NCBI GenBank assembly: GCA_035480695.1 | Contig: DATIHM010000082.1 | Coordinates: 1 to 28,705, forward strand | Source: DATBED01 sp035480695 | GTDB lineage: Bacteria; Patescibacteriota; Saccharimonadia; Saccharimonadales; UBA4665 | Reading direction: 5' to 3' | Length of the DNA stretch: 28,705 bases | Part shown: positions 14,311-22,406 of the stretch, in pieces | Numbering within the stretch: position 1 is the stretch's first letter | How the letters are laid out: every line of letters begins with the position of its first letter | Program-made: the position numbers and the translations under genes | Notes under the pieces: generated by a model | Seen by the model: only the letters and a program-made list of their open reading frames with translations | Told to the model about the DNA's origin: nothing | Database searches by the model: none

Positions 14311-14316
14311 TAAACT
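14311..14316 (+). promoter_or_regulatory. Extended -10 (TGc-TAAACT) before the small membrane protein
   Basis: TGC at 14308-14310, then TAAACT, ending 6 nt before ATG 14323, with no ribosome binding site. The spacing again suggests a leaderless mRNA. The -35 is poor. Confidence 0.4.
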
Positions 14317-14322
14317 GGAACC

Positions 14323-14493
14323 ATGAAGCTAATGATTTTCCTTGGTGTCACTATCTTTGGCACACTTGGCGGATGGATAGGCGCTGCCATGGACCATGGC
14401 AACTGGTTCGGGGCGTGGAGCATCCTGCTGGGCGGTGTCGGCTCCTTTGTCGGTATCTGGGCCGGCTACAAGGCGGGCCAAAACTTATTTTAA
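14323..14493 (+). CDS. 56-aa two-helix membrane protein
   Basis: ATG 14323 to TAA 14491-14493. MKLMIFLGVTIFGTLGGWIG and SILLGGVGSFVGIWAGYKAG are two glycine-rich hydrophobic helices joined by a short DHGNWFG turn, giving a hairpin with both ends on the same side. The glycine-zipper pattern resembles small general-stress or transglycosylase-associated membrane proteins, but this is not a firm match. It lies between dprA and topA with its own -10 at 14311. The regular helix-turn-helix hydrophobicity supports coding. Confidence 0.7.
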   Translation: MKLMIFLGVTIFGTLGGWIGAAMDHGNWFGAWSILLGGVGSFVGIWAGYKAGQNLF

Positions 14494-14513
14494 GCTCGCC
14501 CTTATCTAATTTG

Positions 14514-14543
14514 TTGCATTGTAATAATGGGTATGCTTATTAT
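14514..14543 (+). promoter_or_regulatory. Promoter for topA (TTGCAT-N18-TATTAT)
   Basis: -35 at 14514-14519, -10 at 14538-14543, 18-bp spacing, ending 8 nt before ATG 14552. AGGAG (14544-14548) overlaps the predicted start, so it would serve as a ribosome binding site only on transcripts begun upstream. Confidence 0.5.
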
Positions 14544-14551
14544 AGGAGCTC

Positions 14552-16840
14552 ATGGCGAAGAACCTAGTCATTGTTGAGAGTCCGGCCAAAGCGCGCACCA
14601 TTGAGCGTTTTTTGGGGAAGGACTACTCTGTTAAAAGCAGTTTCGGGCACATCCGCGACCTGCCCAAAAAAGGCCTGAACATCGACATCGACAAGGGTTT
14701 CGAGCCCAAATATGAAATCAGCGCCGACAAGAAAAAGGTAGTGAGCGAGCTCAAAAAAGCGGCCGAGTCGAGCGAAGTCTGGCTGGCCTCTGATGAGGAC
14801 CGTGAGGGTGAGGCGATTGCCTGGCACCTGATCCAGGCGCTTAAACTCGACCCGGACAGGACCAAACGCATCGTGTTCCACGAGATTACGCGGCCGGCGA
14901 TTGAGGCCGCCATCAAGAACCCGCGCACGGTCGACCGACAGCTCGTCGACGCCCAGCAGGCCCGCCGCGTGCTCGACCGCCTGGTCGGCTACGAGCTGTC
15001 GCCCGTGCTCTGGAAAAAGGTTCGCACCGGCCTCAGCGCCGGCCGCGTCCAATCGGTCGCCGTGCGTCTGATCGTGGAACGCGAACGCGAGATACGGGAC
15101 TTTGAGCCGCAGGGTTCATTCAAGGTAAAAGCCGTTTTCGCGGCTGACGGCCAGGAGTTCGAAGCCGAACTCAAAGACAAACCGGCCGATGAATCGACCG
15201 CAACCGCCTGGCTCGAAAAAGCCGCCAGCGCCGAATTCAAAGTATCCGACATCGAACAGAAACCGGCCAGCCGCAACCCGGGCGCTCCGTTCACGACCAG
15301 CACGCTCCAGCAAGAAGCCAGCCGCCGCCTCGGTTTCAGCGTCCGCCAAACCATGACGCTCGCCCAACGTCTCTACGAAGCCGGCCACATCACGTACATG
15401 CGTACAGATAGCACCATCTTATCCGGCCAGGCTATCAAAGCCGCCGAATCCTATATAAATAAGGAACTGGGCGAAAAGTACCATCAGGTCCGCCAGTACA
15501 AGACCAAAAACGCCAGCGCCCAAGAGGCCCACGAAGCCATCCGGCCGACCAGCTTCGACAAGACCGCCGCCGGCGAAGACGAGCAGCAGAAAAAACTTTA
15601 CCAGCTTATCTGGCAGCGCGCGCTGGCTTCGCAGATGGCTTCGGCCGAGCTGGAACGCACAGAGGTCACAATCAGCGTCAGCACGCAGCCGGAATCGTTC
15701 CTAGCAAAGGGGGAAATCCTGCGTTTCGACGGATTTATGAAAGTTTACGGTGGCACCAAAGACGACACGCTGCTGCCACCGTTGAAGGCCGGCCAGGCGC
15801 TCGAAATGCGCCAGATGGGCGCGACAGAGACTTTCACGCGGCCATCGGCACGCTATTCCGAAGCCATGCTGGTGCGCAAGCTCGAAGAGCTCGGCATCGG
15901 CCGGCCGAGCACCTACGCGCCGACCATTTCCACTATCCAGACCCGCGGCTATGTCGAAAAGACCGACCTCGAGGGCACTCCGCGCGAAGTCACAGAACTG
16001 AAGCTGGCGGACGGCAAGGTGACCAGCCAGAAAACAGAGGTCATAACAGGGGCGGACCGCGCCAAGCTAGTGCCCACTCCCATAGCCGAAGTGACGACCG
16101 ATTTCTTGGTCAAGTATTTCCCGGGAATCGTCGATTACGATTTCACAGCCAAGGTAGAAGATGATTTCGACGAGATTGCCGACGGCAAGCAGAGTTGGAA
16201 CAAAATGATCGCCGATTTCTACAAGGACTTCCACCCGCTTGTGGAAAAGTCGGAGGATGTGCCGCGCAATGAGGTCTCGCAGGCCAGGGAATTGGGCAAC
16301 GACCCCAAGAGCGGCGAGCCTATTTACGCCCGTTTCGGCCGCTACGGCCCGATGCTGCTCAAGGGCCACACAGAAGACGAATCCAAGAAGCCGCAGTTCG
16401 CGCCGTTGCCGGCCGGCACCACAATCGACACCGTGACAATCGAGCAGGCGCTCGAGATGTTCAAGCTGCCACGGACCGTCGGCCAGACGGCCGACGGGCA
16501 GGAAATCAAAGCCAACATCGGCCGGTTCGGCCCATATGTACAAGTCGGCAAGACCTTCGTATCCATCAAACCGCTCGACCCGCAAACCATAACCGAGACG
16601 GAAGCACGCGAGCTATACGAGCAGAAGCTGGCTAAAGACGCCGCCAAGCACATCAACGAGTTCGCCAGCGGTATCAAAGTACTGAATGGCCCGTATGGCC
16701 CCTACGTCACCGACGGCAAAAAGAACGCCCGCATCTCGAAGGAGCAAGACCCCTCGAAGCTGACCGAAGAAGAAGCTAAAGCCATCCTGGAAGCCGCACC
16801 AGCCAAGAAGCGCCGTGTGCCACGCAAGCGCCGCACATGA
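14552..16840 (+). CDS. topA: DNA topoisomerase I (type IA)
   Basis: 762 aa. Toprim domain: VIVESPAKARTIE at the start and SDEDREGEAIAWHL (80-93) with the metal-binding acidic triad. LSAGRVQSVAVRLIV is a type IA hallmark, and the catalytic Tyr282 lies in HITYMRTDSTI. The C-terminus has no four-Cys zinc ribbons as in E. coli TopA; instead there are three GRYGP/GRFGPY/NGPYGPY repeats, common in many other phyla, and a basic tail (KKRRVPRKRR). It relaxes negative supercoils. Full length and intact. Confidence 0.97.
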   Translation: MAKNLVIVESPAKARTIERFLGKDYSVKSSFGHIRDLPKKGLNIDIDKGFEPKYEISADKKKVVSELKKAAESSEVWLASDEDREGEAIAWHLIQALKLDPDRTKRIVFHEITRPAIEAAIKNPRTVDRQLVDAQQARRVLDRLVGYELSPVLWKKVRTGLSAGRVQSVAVRLIVEREREIRDFEPQGSFKVKAVFAADGQEFEAELKDKPADESTATAWLEKAASAEFKVSDIEQKPASRNPGAPFTTSTLQQEASRRLGFSVRQTMTLAQRLYEAGHITYMRTDSTILSGQAIKAAESYINKELGEKYHQVRQYKTKNASAQEAHEAIRPTSFDKTAAGEDEQQKKLYQLIWQRALASQMASAELERTEVTISVSTQPESFLAKGEILRFDGFMKVYGGTKDDTLLPPLKAGQALEMRQMGATETFTRPSARYSEAMLVRKLEELGIGRPSTYAPTISTIQTRGYVEKTDLEGTPREVTELKLADGKVTSQKTEVITGADRAKLVPTPIAEVTTDFLVKYFPGIVDYDFTAKVEDDFDEIADGKQSWNKMIADFYKDFHPLVEKSEDVPRNEVSQARELGNDPKSGEPIYARFGRYGPMLLKGHTEDESKKPQFAPLPAGTTIDTVTIEQALEMFKLPRTVGQTADGQEIKANIGRFGPYVQVGKTFVSIKPLDPQTITETEARELYEQKLAKDAAKHINEFASGIKVLNGPYGPYVTDGKKNARISKEQDPSKLTEEEAKAILEAAPAKKRRVPRKRRT

Positions 16841-16914
16841 TTTGCATCGCCTTATAAGAGCTGGCTTCGTAATATTTTTACAACATGGAATGGGTCTTGT
16901 TGTCAGCTTTGTGC

Positions 16915-16920
16915 TACAAT
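16915..16920 (+). promoter_or_regulatory. Upstream extended -10 (TGc-TACAAT)
   Basis: TGC at 16912-16914 then TACAAT, about 80 nt before ATG 17001. No good -35. It may be a second promoter for the sigma4/HARE-HTH gene. Confidence 0.4.
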
Positions 16921-16939
16921 AATTAATAGGAAATGTGTG

Positions 16940-16968
16940 TTGACTTTTAAAAATTATAGTTTTATAAT
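16940..16968 (+). promoter_or_regulatory. Promoter (TTGACT-N17-TATAAT) for the sigma4/HARE-HTH gene
   Basis: -35 at 16940-16945, -10 at 16963-16968, ideal 17-bp spacing in AT-rich DNA. A second TATAAT is at 16972-16977. The predicted start near 16975 leaves a 25-nt UTR with GGGAAGG as ribosome binding site 5 nt before ATG 17001, so this gene has a normal leader. Confidence 0.8.
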
Positions 16969-17000
16969 TTATATAATTTTAAATAACAGGGAAGGTTAAG

Positions 17001-18041
17001 ATGGCCCAAAGCGCGCCCCAATCCGACCTCACAACCGAACAGATAGTTACCGATGTTCTTGCTACCATAGACCGTGAGCGGGAAAGGGAAATCGTCAGCC
17101 GTCGTTTCGGCCTTTTTGACCGTAAAGAGACGCTCGAGCAAATCGGTGAAATGCTCGGCATCACCCGCGAACGCGTCCGCCAGCTCGAAAAGTCAGTCGT
17201 GACCCGCTTGATGGGCTCGGCAGAGCAGGGGAACCTGCCGCACGTGGCCGACTTTGAAGCCAAGGTCGTAGAAATCCTGAACAAATCCGGCAAAATCGCC
17301 CGCGTCATGCAGCTGACCGGCGAACTTACAGACGAGCCGAACCGCGAAGAATACGCGCGGGTCGCTTTTCTGAGCCAATTAGCGCCGCAACTCACCCTTA
17401 TTCCCGAAGACGACAACTTCTATGCCAGCGTCAGCCTCAAGGAGATGGGCGACGAAAAGGCCCTCAAAGCGCGTGTCGCCAAGCTTATAGAAGCCGTCAA
17501 AAAGCTCGGCGAACCGAAGACCATCGAAGAAATCGCCAAAGCCGCCGGCAACGGAGGCGCCAAAGAAGTCGCCGCCCTGGCCAGCACATCCAAGCAATTA
17601 GCCACGCTTAACAACCGCTGGGGCCTCGTGAAGTGGCCGATGGTAAACCCCAAGAACATCCGCGACAAGATCTACGTCATCCTCAAAGAGAATGGCAAGC
17701 ACATGCACTTTAACGAAATTGCCGAGGCCATCAAGCAGAGCGACTTCAAGCGCAAAGATGTCACCACCCAGGCCATCCACAACGAACTTATCAAAGACAA
17801 GCGCTTCGTATTGGTGGGGCGGGGCATTTATGCCCTCAAGGAATGGGGCTACGAGAAGGGCACCGTGGCCGACATCATCACCGAAGTCCTGCGTGAGGCC
17901 GGCGAACCCCTGCACCGCGACGAAATCGTCAAACGCGTACTCAAAAGCCGCTTCGTGAAGGAAACTACCATCCTGCTGAACCTGCAAGGCAAGCCGCAGT
18001 TCAAGCGCGTCGCCAAAGCCACCTACGAACTGGCCGAGTAA
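17001..18041 (+). CDS. Sigma-70 region 4-like protein fused to HARE-HTH domains
   Basis: 346 aa. Residues about 13-72 look like sigma-70 region 4, with REREREIVSRRFGLFDRKET then the region 4.2 helix-turn-helix (LEQIGEMLGITRERVRQLEK). No region 2 or 3 is present, so it should not open promoters alone. Residues 219-283 (RDKIYVILKENGKHMHFNEI ... GRGIYALKEWG) are a clear HARE-HTH domain, the winged-helix found in the RNA polymerase delta subunit RpoE. Residues 286-344 are a second, weaker copy ending TYELAE, and the middle (150-215) may hold another degenerate winged-helix. It probably binds RNA polymerase or -35 DNA and tunes transcription. The architecture is recalled from Patescibacteria annotations; the role is inference. 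Confidence 0.85.
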   Translation: MAQSAPQSDLTTEQIVTDVLATIDREREREIVSRRFGLFDRKETLEQIGEMLGITRERVRQLEKSVVTRLMGSAEQGNLPHVADFEAKVVEILNKSGKIARVMQLTGELTDEPNREEYARVAFLSQLAPQLTLIPEDDNFYASVSLKEMGDEKALKARVAKLIEAVKKLGEPKTIEEIAKAAGNGGAKEVAALASTSKQLATLNNRWGLVKWPMVNPKNIRDKIYVILKENGKHMHFNEIAEAIKQSDFKRKDVTTQAIHNELIKDKRFVLVGRGIYALKEWGYEKGTVADIITEVLREAGEPLHRDEIVKRVLKSRFVKETTILLNLQGKPQFKRVAKATYELAE

Positions 18042-18062
18042 AGCCGTTCGAGGCAAGCTATC

Positions 18063-18452
18063 ATGTTTCCAGGTACCAATAAACCATCCGTAATAATTGA
18101 TAAGTTTGGAGAAGTTGAGCATCTTGCTACAGCAACAGACTTTATGCACCGCCAGCTTACTGCAGAGGAGGTTGAGGCCCTGAAGACTGAGCTACCCGAC
18201 TTCGTAGGAATCATGTCCGCACACGCTAGAGTTCTCCCTCTAGTACGAGAAGCAGGAGGCATCGAGCCACCCCAGGCCGCTTTTGCCCTCAGCGATCGTC
18301 AGGTCGCTATATTATCTATCTGCTTATACGCGACATGGAAAGGGCACAGCGATAGGTTCGTACGTTCTGCTTCAAAAGAAATGAAAGAAGAACTGCAAGC
18401 CAACTTTGGGCTGAGCGTTGACTTGCAAAAGCAAAGCCCCAGTGACGATTAA
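18063..18452 (+). CDS. Hypothetical protein, 129 aa
   Basis: Starts at ATG 18063 with GAGGC 8 nt upstream, 21 nt after the sigma4/HARE-HTH stop, so it may be co-transcribed. Soluble and mostly helical, with a VEALKTELPDFVGIMSAHAR segment and a charged C-terminal half (SKEMKEELQANFGLSVDLQK). Its codon use is more AT-rich than its neighbours. No family recognised. A 7-bp inverted repeat (ATGTTCG/CGAACAT, 18467-18497) follows the stop. Confidence 0.6.
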   Translation: MFPGTNKPSVIIDKFGEVEHLATATDFMHRQLTAEEVEALKTELPDFVGIMSAHARVLPLVREAGGIEPPQAAFALSDRQVAILSICLYATWKGHSDRFVRSASKEMKEELQANFGLSVDLQKQSPSDD

Positions 18453-19060
18453 AGCGACTAATACAAATGTTCGTAAAATCGTACAAAATGCGAACATAGG
18501 TTAATGGGTATGGTGGTGGGCCAACAGGCCGAAAAGCACTTCCGGCTGGGTGGTCGGGTAGGCAGGAGGGATTATAAAAAATTTTCAAAAAAATTTTCGG
18601 GCGGGCGCAAATAATCCGAGCCGGGCGGCTGGGCAGAGCACCCAAACCAGCCATAGACATCATGTCGTACAATGTATATTTTACGACTCACATATTAGTT
18701 TTACAGATGGTTAACTATACCCCTTCTGCAGGGGAGTAATTCCTATGGTTTGGTATTTTGCTGTGCAGTGCTCCGTTAAGCTGCTGCCATCTACACTATT
18801 ATTTTAGTCCTGCTATAGCGCTTGCGCTTTAGCCTAGTGCTCGGATGTGATTTATGGCACTATTTGACTTTTCCACAGAATTGCCGTGAAAGTATTGCTT
18901 TTTCGCACAATTATTTCAATTTTATTGTCCCCTGCCTTCCCGCCCTATTCCGTGAAAAATTTGACTTTTGCCCTGCTCTATATGTTTACATAGTTTTTTA
19001 GAATCTACTACTAAGGGCGTATATGAACATTTTGCGAACTGGCGGGGTAATAGCGGGGGG
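18453..19060. other. Convergent gene-free gap with several hairpins
   Basis: About 600 bp between the ends of the 129-aa gene and ftsQ, with no credible ORF. Inverted repeats: ATGTTCG/CGAACAT (18467-18497); GGCTGG/CCAGCC around 18630-18655; CCCCT/AGGGG near 18719-18735; a 22-bp near-palindrome at 18812-18833 centred on GCGCTTGCGC; and TAGTGC/GCACTA (18835-18862) followed by TTTGACTTTT, the best terminator-like element on the + strand. A GC-rich block (18500-18660) is split by AT tracts (AAAATTTT twice, 18579-18598). Minus-strand TATAAT at 18576-18571 could start an antisense RNA into the 129-aa gene. No element here is assigned with confidence. Confidence 0.4.
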
Positions 19061-19969
19061 TTATTTATAGTAAGCTCGGCCCGGCACACGCACATCTACA
19101 TATTGAGACGGTGTTACGTTCTGCTTCTTAAGCGAGGCGATGGTCGCCAGGAAGGTGCCGGCCTCCCCTCTCGGGTCGGTATCCTGAAGGTTAAACTTCA
19201 CGAAATAGGGCTGGCCGGCCAAGTGGGCGTCGAGCTCGCTGCTGCCAGCCGGAAGCACCAGGTTGCTGGTTTTATACTGTTTGGCAGCCAGTTCCGCTAC
19301 TACGATCTGGATGAACTTGACGTAGGCCGACGAGAGGGCCTGGCGGTTGAGGTCAACGGTCAGCCCGCTTTGGTCGGTCAAGACCGGCAATCCATCAGGC
19401 AGTTGCGAAGAAGCGCCGACCTTTAGCAAGGCCCGACCGGACGTGTCCAGCACGTACGAGCCCTGTGGAGTCGCCAGCAGCAGTGACGGCTGGGCTGGTT
19501 CGATGTAAAACAGCGGCCGGTGCGCCAGCAAAGGCACGGTAATGCTGACGTCTGTCAGTTCCGGAAACTGCTTGAGCATCTGTTGGCTAAGATTGCCTGT
19601 GTCTAGGGTGACTTTGGTATGGTTCCAGATGGAGCCGGTCAGCAGCTTATCGGCGGCGGCCTCGTAGGTTGCGGTCGGCCTGAGGAAGGACTTATCCTGG
19701 CTGCCCGACAGCGGTAGGACGGTTGCCTGAGGCGCCAGGCTCAGCACATTGACGGCCGAGGCAGTCACGGCCACCAGGAAGATGAGCAAGCCGACGCGCG
19801 CCAGCCAGAAATGGCCGAGTTTCTCGCCTTTGGCATCGGGTTGGCTGGCGCCGGGCTGGCGCGGCGAGTTGCCGGCATACGAGAACGTGGCCGGCTTTTT
19901 GGCCTCGGCCGGGTCTTCGCTCATGCGCTGGCGGCGGGTCGGTGGCGACGATTTACGACGGAAAAGCAT
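19061..19969 (-). CDS. ftsQ: FtsQ/DivIB-like cell division protein
   Basis: 302 aa. A long basic, disordered cytoplasmic N-terminus (about 1-52) leads to one transmembrane helix (ARVGLLIFLVAVTASAVNVL). The extracytoplasmic part holds a POTRA-like stretch (LLTGSIWNHTKVTLDTGNLS then LKQFPELTDVSITVPLLAHRP), and then a beta-rich region. That topology and the position right after murG (1-nt gap) support FtsQ/DivIB; the sequence itself is divergent. FtsQ links early and late divisome proteins. ftsA and ftsZ do not follow; the cluster ends here. Confidence 0.8.
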   Translation of the reverse strand: MLFRRKSSPPTRRQRMSEDPAEAKKPATFSYAGNSPRQPGASQPDAKGEKLGHFWLARVGLLIFLVAVTASAVNVLSLAPQATVLPLSGSQDKSFLRPTATYEAAADKLLTGSIWNHTKVTLDTGNLSQQMLKQFPELTDVSITVPLLAHRPLFYIEPAQPSLLLATPQGSYVLDTSGRALLKVGASSQLPDGLPVLTDQSGLTVDLNRQALSSAYVKFIQIVVAELAAKQYKTSNLVLPAGSSELDAHLAGQPYFVKFNLQDTDPRGEAGTFLATIASLKKQNVTPSQYVDVRVPGRAYYK

Positions 19970-19970
19970 C

Positions 19971-21149
19971 TTACTTTATCTGTTCCAGTATTAGTCGGGC
20001 CAGATGGCGCGTGGCGTCGGGTTGGGCGAACTCCGCCAGGTTGGCCGCCAGCGCGAGCTGGCTTTTCGGATCCCGCAAGAGGTGGCTGACTTGCTTGGCC
20101 AGCCGGTTCGGGTCATCTAGTAAATCATCTTCTTTGAGGATGACGGCCGCCTGGCGCTCAGCCAGGTAACTGGCATTCTTGAGCTGGTGGCCGCCGGTCA
20201 GCAGCGGATTGGGCACCACGACGCAGGCTTTCCCCTGCAGGGCGAATTCCGCCAGGTTGGTGGCGCCGGCGCGAGTGACGACGATGTCGGCCGCGCCGCT
20301 ATAGCGGAAAACGTCATCGATATAGCCGAAAACGTGCACCCTCCCCCGTTGATTCGTTGTAAGATTTGCTTCGTAAAAACCCCTCACCTGCTCTTCGTTG
20401 GCGCGGCCGACACTTTGCACGACGTACAGATCCGGAAACTCGTGCAACAGGTGTGGCAACGCTTCGGCAATGGCGGTATTCACCCGCTGCGCGCCCAGGC
20501 CGCCACCGATGGCGAACAGCATTTTGGCTTTGGCGAGCATGTCGATTTCCTGGCGGTATCTGGCTTTGAGTTTCTCTGTTACGGGCTCGAAACCGGCCTG
20601 AAGCGGAATCCCAGTAGTAACCGTTTTGGCGGCCGGATAATTATAAACCTCCTCCGGTAGTGCGACGGCGTGCAACCGCGCCCAGCGGGCAATGATGCGG
20701 TTGGCCAGCCCGGGTATGGCATCGGAGTCGTGTGTCACATATGGCAGATGCAAGTTGGCGGCAGCCAGCCCGACCGGCACGCCGATGAATCCACCCTTGA
20801 TGAAAATGACGTCCGGCTGCAGCCGTTTCAGCAATTTGCGGCTCTGCGCCAGGCCAATCAAGACATAAAAGAAGTCGCGGGCGTTCTTGAGAAGTGTCGG
20901 GATGTCCAGCAACTGTTTGAACCCTTCCCCATGAAAACGCCGGAACTTCCCTGCCCTCACCGAAAAAACCTCGTCGATATTGGAATCCTTCCGCATGATT
21001 TCGACGAAATGATCGCCCTTTTGGCCGATGTAAACCAGCTTGGGCTTGGATGGCTGCTTCTTAAGTTCGGCGGCAACTGCCTGCAGCGGCGTGATGTGGC
21101 CGCCCGACCCGCCACCAGTCAGGACCACTAGCGGATTGGCCCGGCTCAC
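19971..21149 (-). CDS. murG: UDP-GlcNAc:undecaprenyl-PP-MurNAc-pentapeptide GlcNAc transferase MurG
   Basis: 392 aa with a GTG start (21149-21147) that overlaps the ftsW stop (GTGA). The N-terminal GT-B domain has the glycine loop TGGGSGGHITPLQAV and a basic GKFRRFHGEGF segment. The usual HEQN-x-x-PG motif reads HDSDAIPGLANR here. The C-terminal domain has IGGGLGAQRVNTAIAEALP, a VTRAGATNLAEFA donor motif and TGGHQLKNA. It adds GlcNAc to lipid I to make lipid II on the inner membrane face. The replacement of the E-Q-N residues is unusual but the fold is intact. Confidence 0.94.
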   Translation of the reverse strand: MSRANPLVVLTGGGSGGHITPLQAVAAELKKQPSKPKLVYIGQKGDHFVEIMRKDSNIDEVFSVRAGKFRRFHGEGFKQLLDIPTLLKNARDFFYVLIGLAQSRKLLKRLQPDVIFIKGGFIGVPVGLAAANLHLPYVTHDSDAIPGLANRIIARWARLHAVALPEEVYNYPAAKTVTTGIPLQAGFEPVTEKLKARYRQEIDMLAKAKMLFAIGGGLGAQRVNTAIAEALPHLLHEFPDLYVVQSVGRANEEQVRGFYEANLTTNQRGRVHVFGYIDDVFRYSGAADIVVTRAGATNLAEFALQGKACVVVPNPLLTGGHQLKNASYLAERQAAVILKEDDLLDDPNRLAKQVSHLLRDPKSQLALAANLAEFAQPDATRHLARLILEQIK

Positions 21150-22402
21150 GAATATTCCGCCCTCCTGAGCGTGTTTCCGCGGAAATCGCGGCTTGTGCCA
21201 GGTTCAGGCTCGCCAGCCCGTAGACGGGGCGTTACGTAGCTCGCATACTGTGAAGCCTGGAAAACCAGGCCAACGGCCGCCGCGGCGAACACCACGCTCG
21301 TCCCACCGTAACTGATAAATGGCAAAGTGATTCCCTTAAGCGGCAAGAGACCTATCATGGCACCGATGTTAACCAGCGCCTGGCTGGCGAGCCATGCCAG
21401 CGCGCCGATGACCACCAGACGGCTGTAATCGTCCCCTAACCTTTCCGCCACTGTCTTAAATCTCGAGAAGAACGACACAAATAGCGCCATTAACACAATA
21501 CTGCCGATGAAGCCGAACTGTTCGGCGTAGATGGCGAAAATGGAGTCGTTGGCCGCCTCGGGTTGGTAGCCGTAGGCCTGAACGCTCGAACCGAGGCCGA
21601 GGCCGATCATGCCGCCCGAACCGACGGCAATCAGCGCCTGGCAGGCCTGGTAGCCTGTGCTCTGGCAGTTCGATTCGGGGTGCAGATAGGTCTCGAAACG
21701 GGCCCGCCGGTAAGGAGTCGACGAGATGGCCAAGATCAGGCCTACCAGCACGACGCCGCCGATGGCCATGATGCGCCCGAACGGCAGCCCGGCCACGAAC
21801 GCCATCGTGCCCATCATGGCCACGATAACTCCGGTCGAACCGAGGTCACTCTGGATGCCGGCCACCACGACGCCGATACCGACAAGCGTGTATAGCAGTG
21901 GCTTCAGCGTCGCCTTCATTTCGGTCACTTTCCCTTCCCGGATGCGCTCGGCCAAAAAACCGGCCAGCCACAGCATGACGGCGAACTTCACCAGTTCGAC
22001 AGATTGGAAAGAAAATCCGCCCAGCCGCACCCAGCGGTGCGCCGGATAAGCCGGGTTAACCGGCATAACCAGTGCCAACAGCGTGGCCAATCCGGCCAGC
22101 ACTAACATCGGTTTATAAGCCTGGCGCCACCATTTGAGCGGAACGCGCGCTGTCACCGTAAAAGCAATCAAACTCAAGCCGATGGCAATCAGCTGCTTGC
22201 TGACGTAATAGCTGTTGCTGACGTTATGCGAAGCGGCCAGCGCCGGGCTGATAGCGTAAACCACCATCAGGCCGATCACCAGCAAGGCGGCACACCACAC
22301 CAGCAGCCAGTAATCCGGCTTGTGCTTGCGCCCTAGATTGAGCTCGGTGAAGCGCAGCGGCTTGCGTTCACGGTTCTGCGATGTCTTGTAAATCGGCCGC
22401 AT
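21146..22402 (-). CDS. ftsW: Septal peptidoglycan glycosyltransferase FtsW (SEDS family)
   Basis: 418 aa, about ten hydrophobic segments. SEDS hallmarks: VVYAISPA near the start, GFSFQSVELVKFAVMLWLAG, the SDLGSTGVIV loop, the AYGYQPEAANDSIFAIYAEQ extracellular segment with FGFIGS, and LPLKGITLPFISYGGTSVVF near the C-terminus. FtsW polymerises lipid II with a cognate class B PBP, encoded two genes upstream. A basic 25-residue N-terminus precedes the first helix. It sits 4 nt after mraY and overlaps murG. No ribosome binding site is evident, so translation may be coupled. Confidence 0.95.
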   Translation of the reverse strand: MRPIYKTSQNRERKPLRFTELNLGRKHKPDYWLLVWCAALLVIGLMVVYAISPALAASHNVSNSYYVSKQLIAIGLSLIAFTVTARVPLKWWRQAYKPMLVLAGLATLLALVMPVNPAYPAHRWVRLGGFSFQSVELVKFAVMLWLAGFLAERIREGKVTEMKATLKPLLYTLVGIGVVVAGIQSDLGSTGVIVAMMGTMAFVAGLPFGRIMAIGGVVLVGLILAISSTPYRRARFETYLHPESNCQSTGYQACQALIAVGSGGMIGLGLGSSVQAYGYQPEAANDSIFAIYAEQFGFIGSIVLMALFVSFFSRFKTVAERLGDDYSRLVVIGALAWLASQALVNIGAMIGLLPLKGITLPFISYGGTSVVFAAAAVGLVFQASQYASYVTPRLRAGEPEPGTSRDFRGNTLRRAEYS

Positions 22403-22406
22403 GGCA

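Noticed and set aside
18316..18672. 118-aa minus-strand frame in the convergent gap
   Set aside because: Overlaps the plus-strand 129-aa gene, Pro/Cys/Ser-rich with no fold features and no ribosome binding site.
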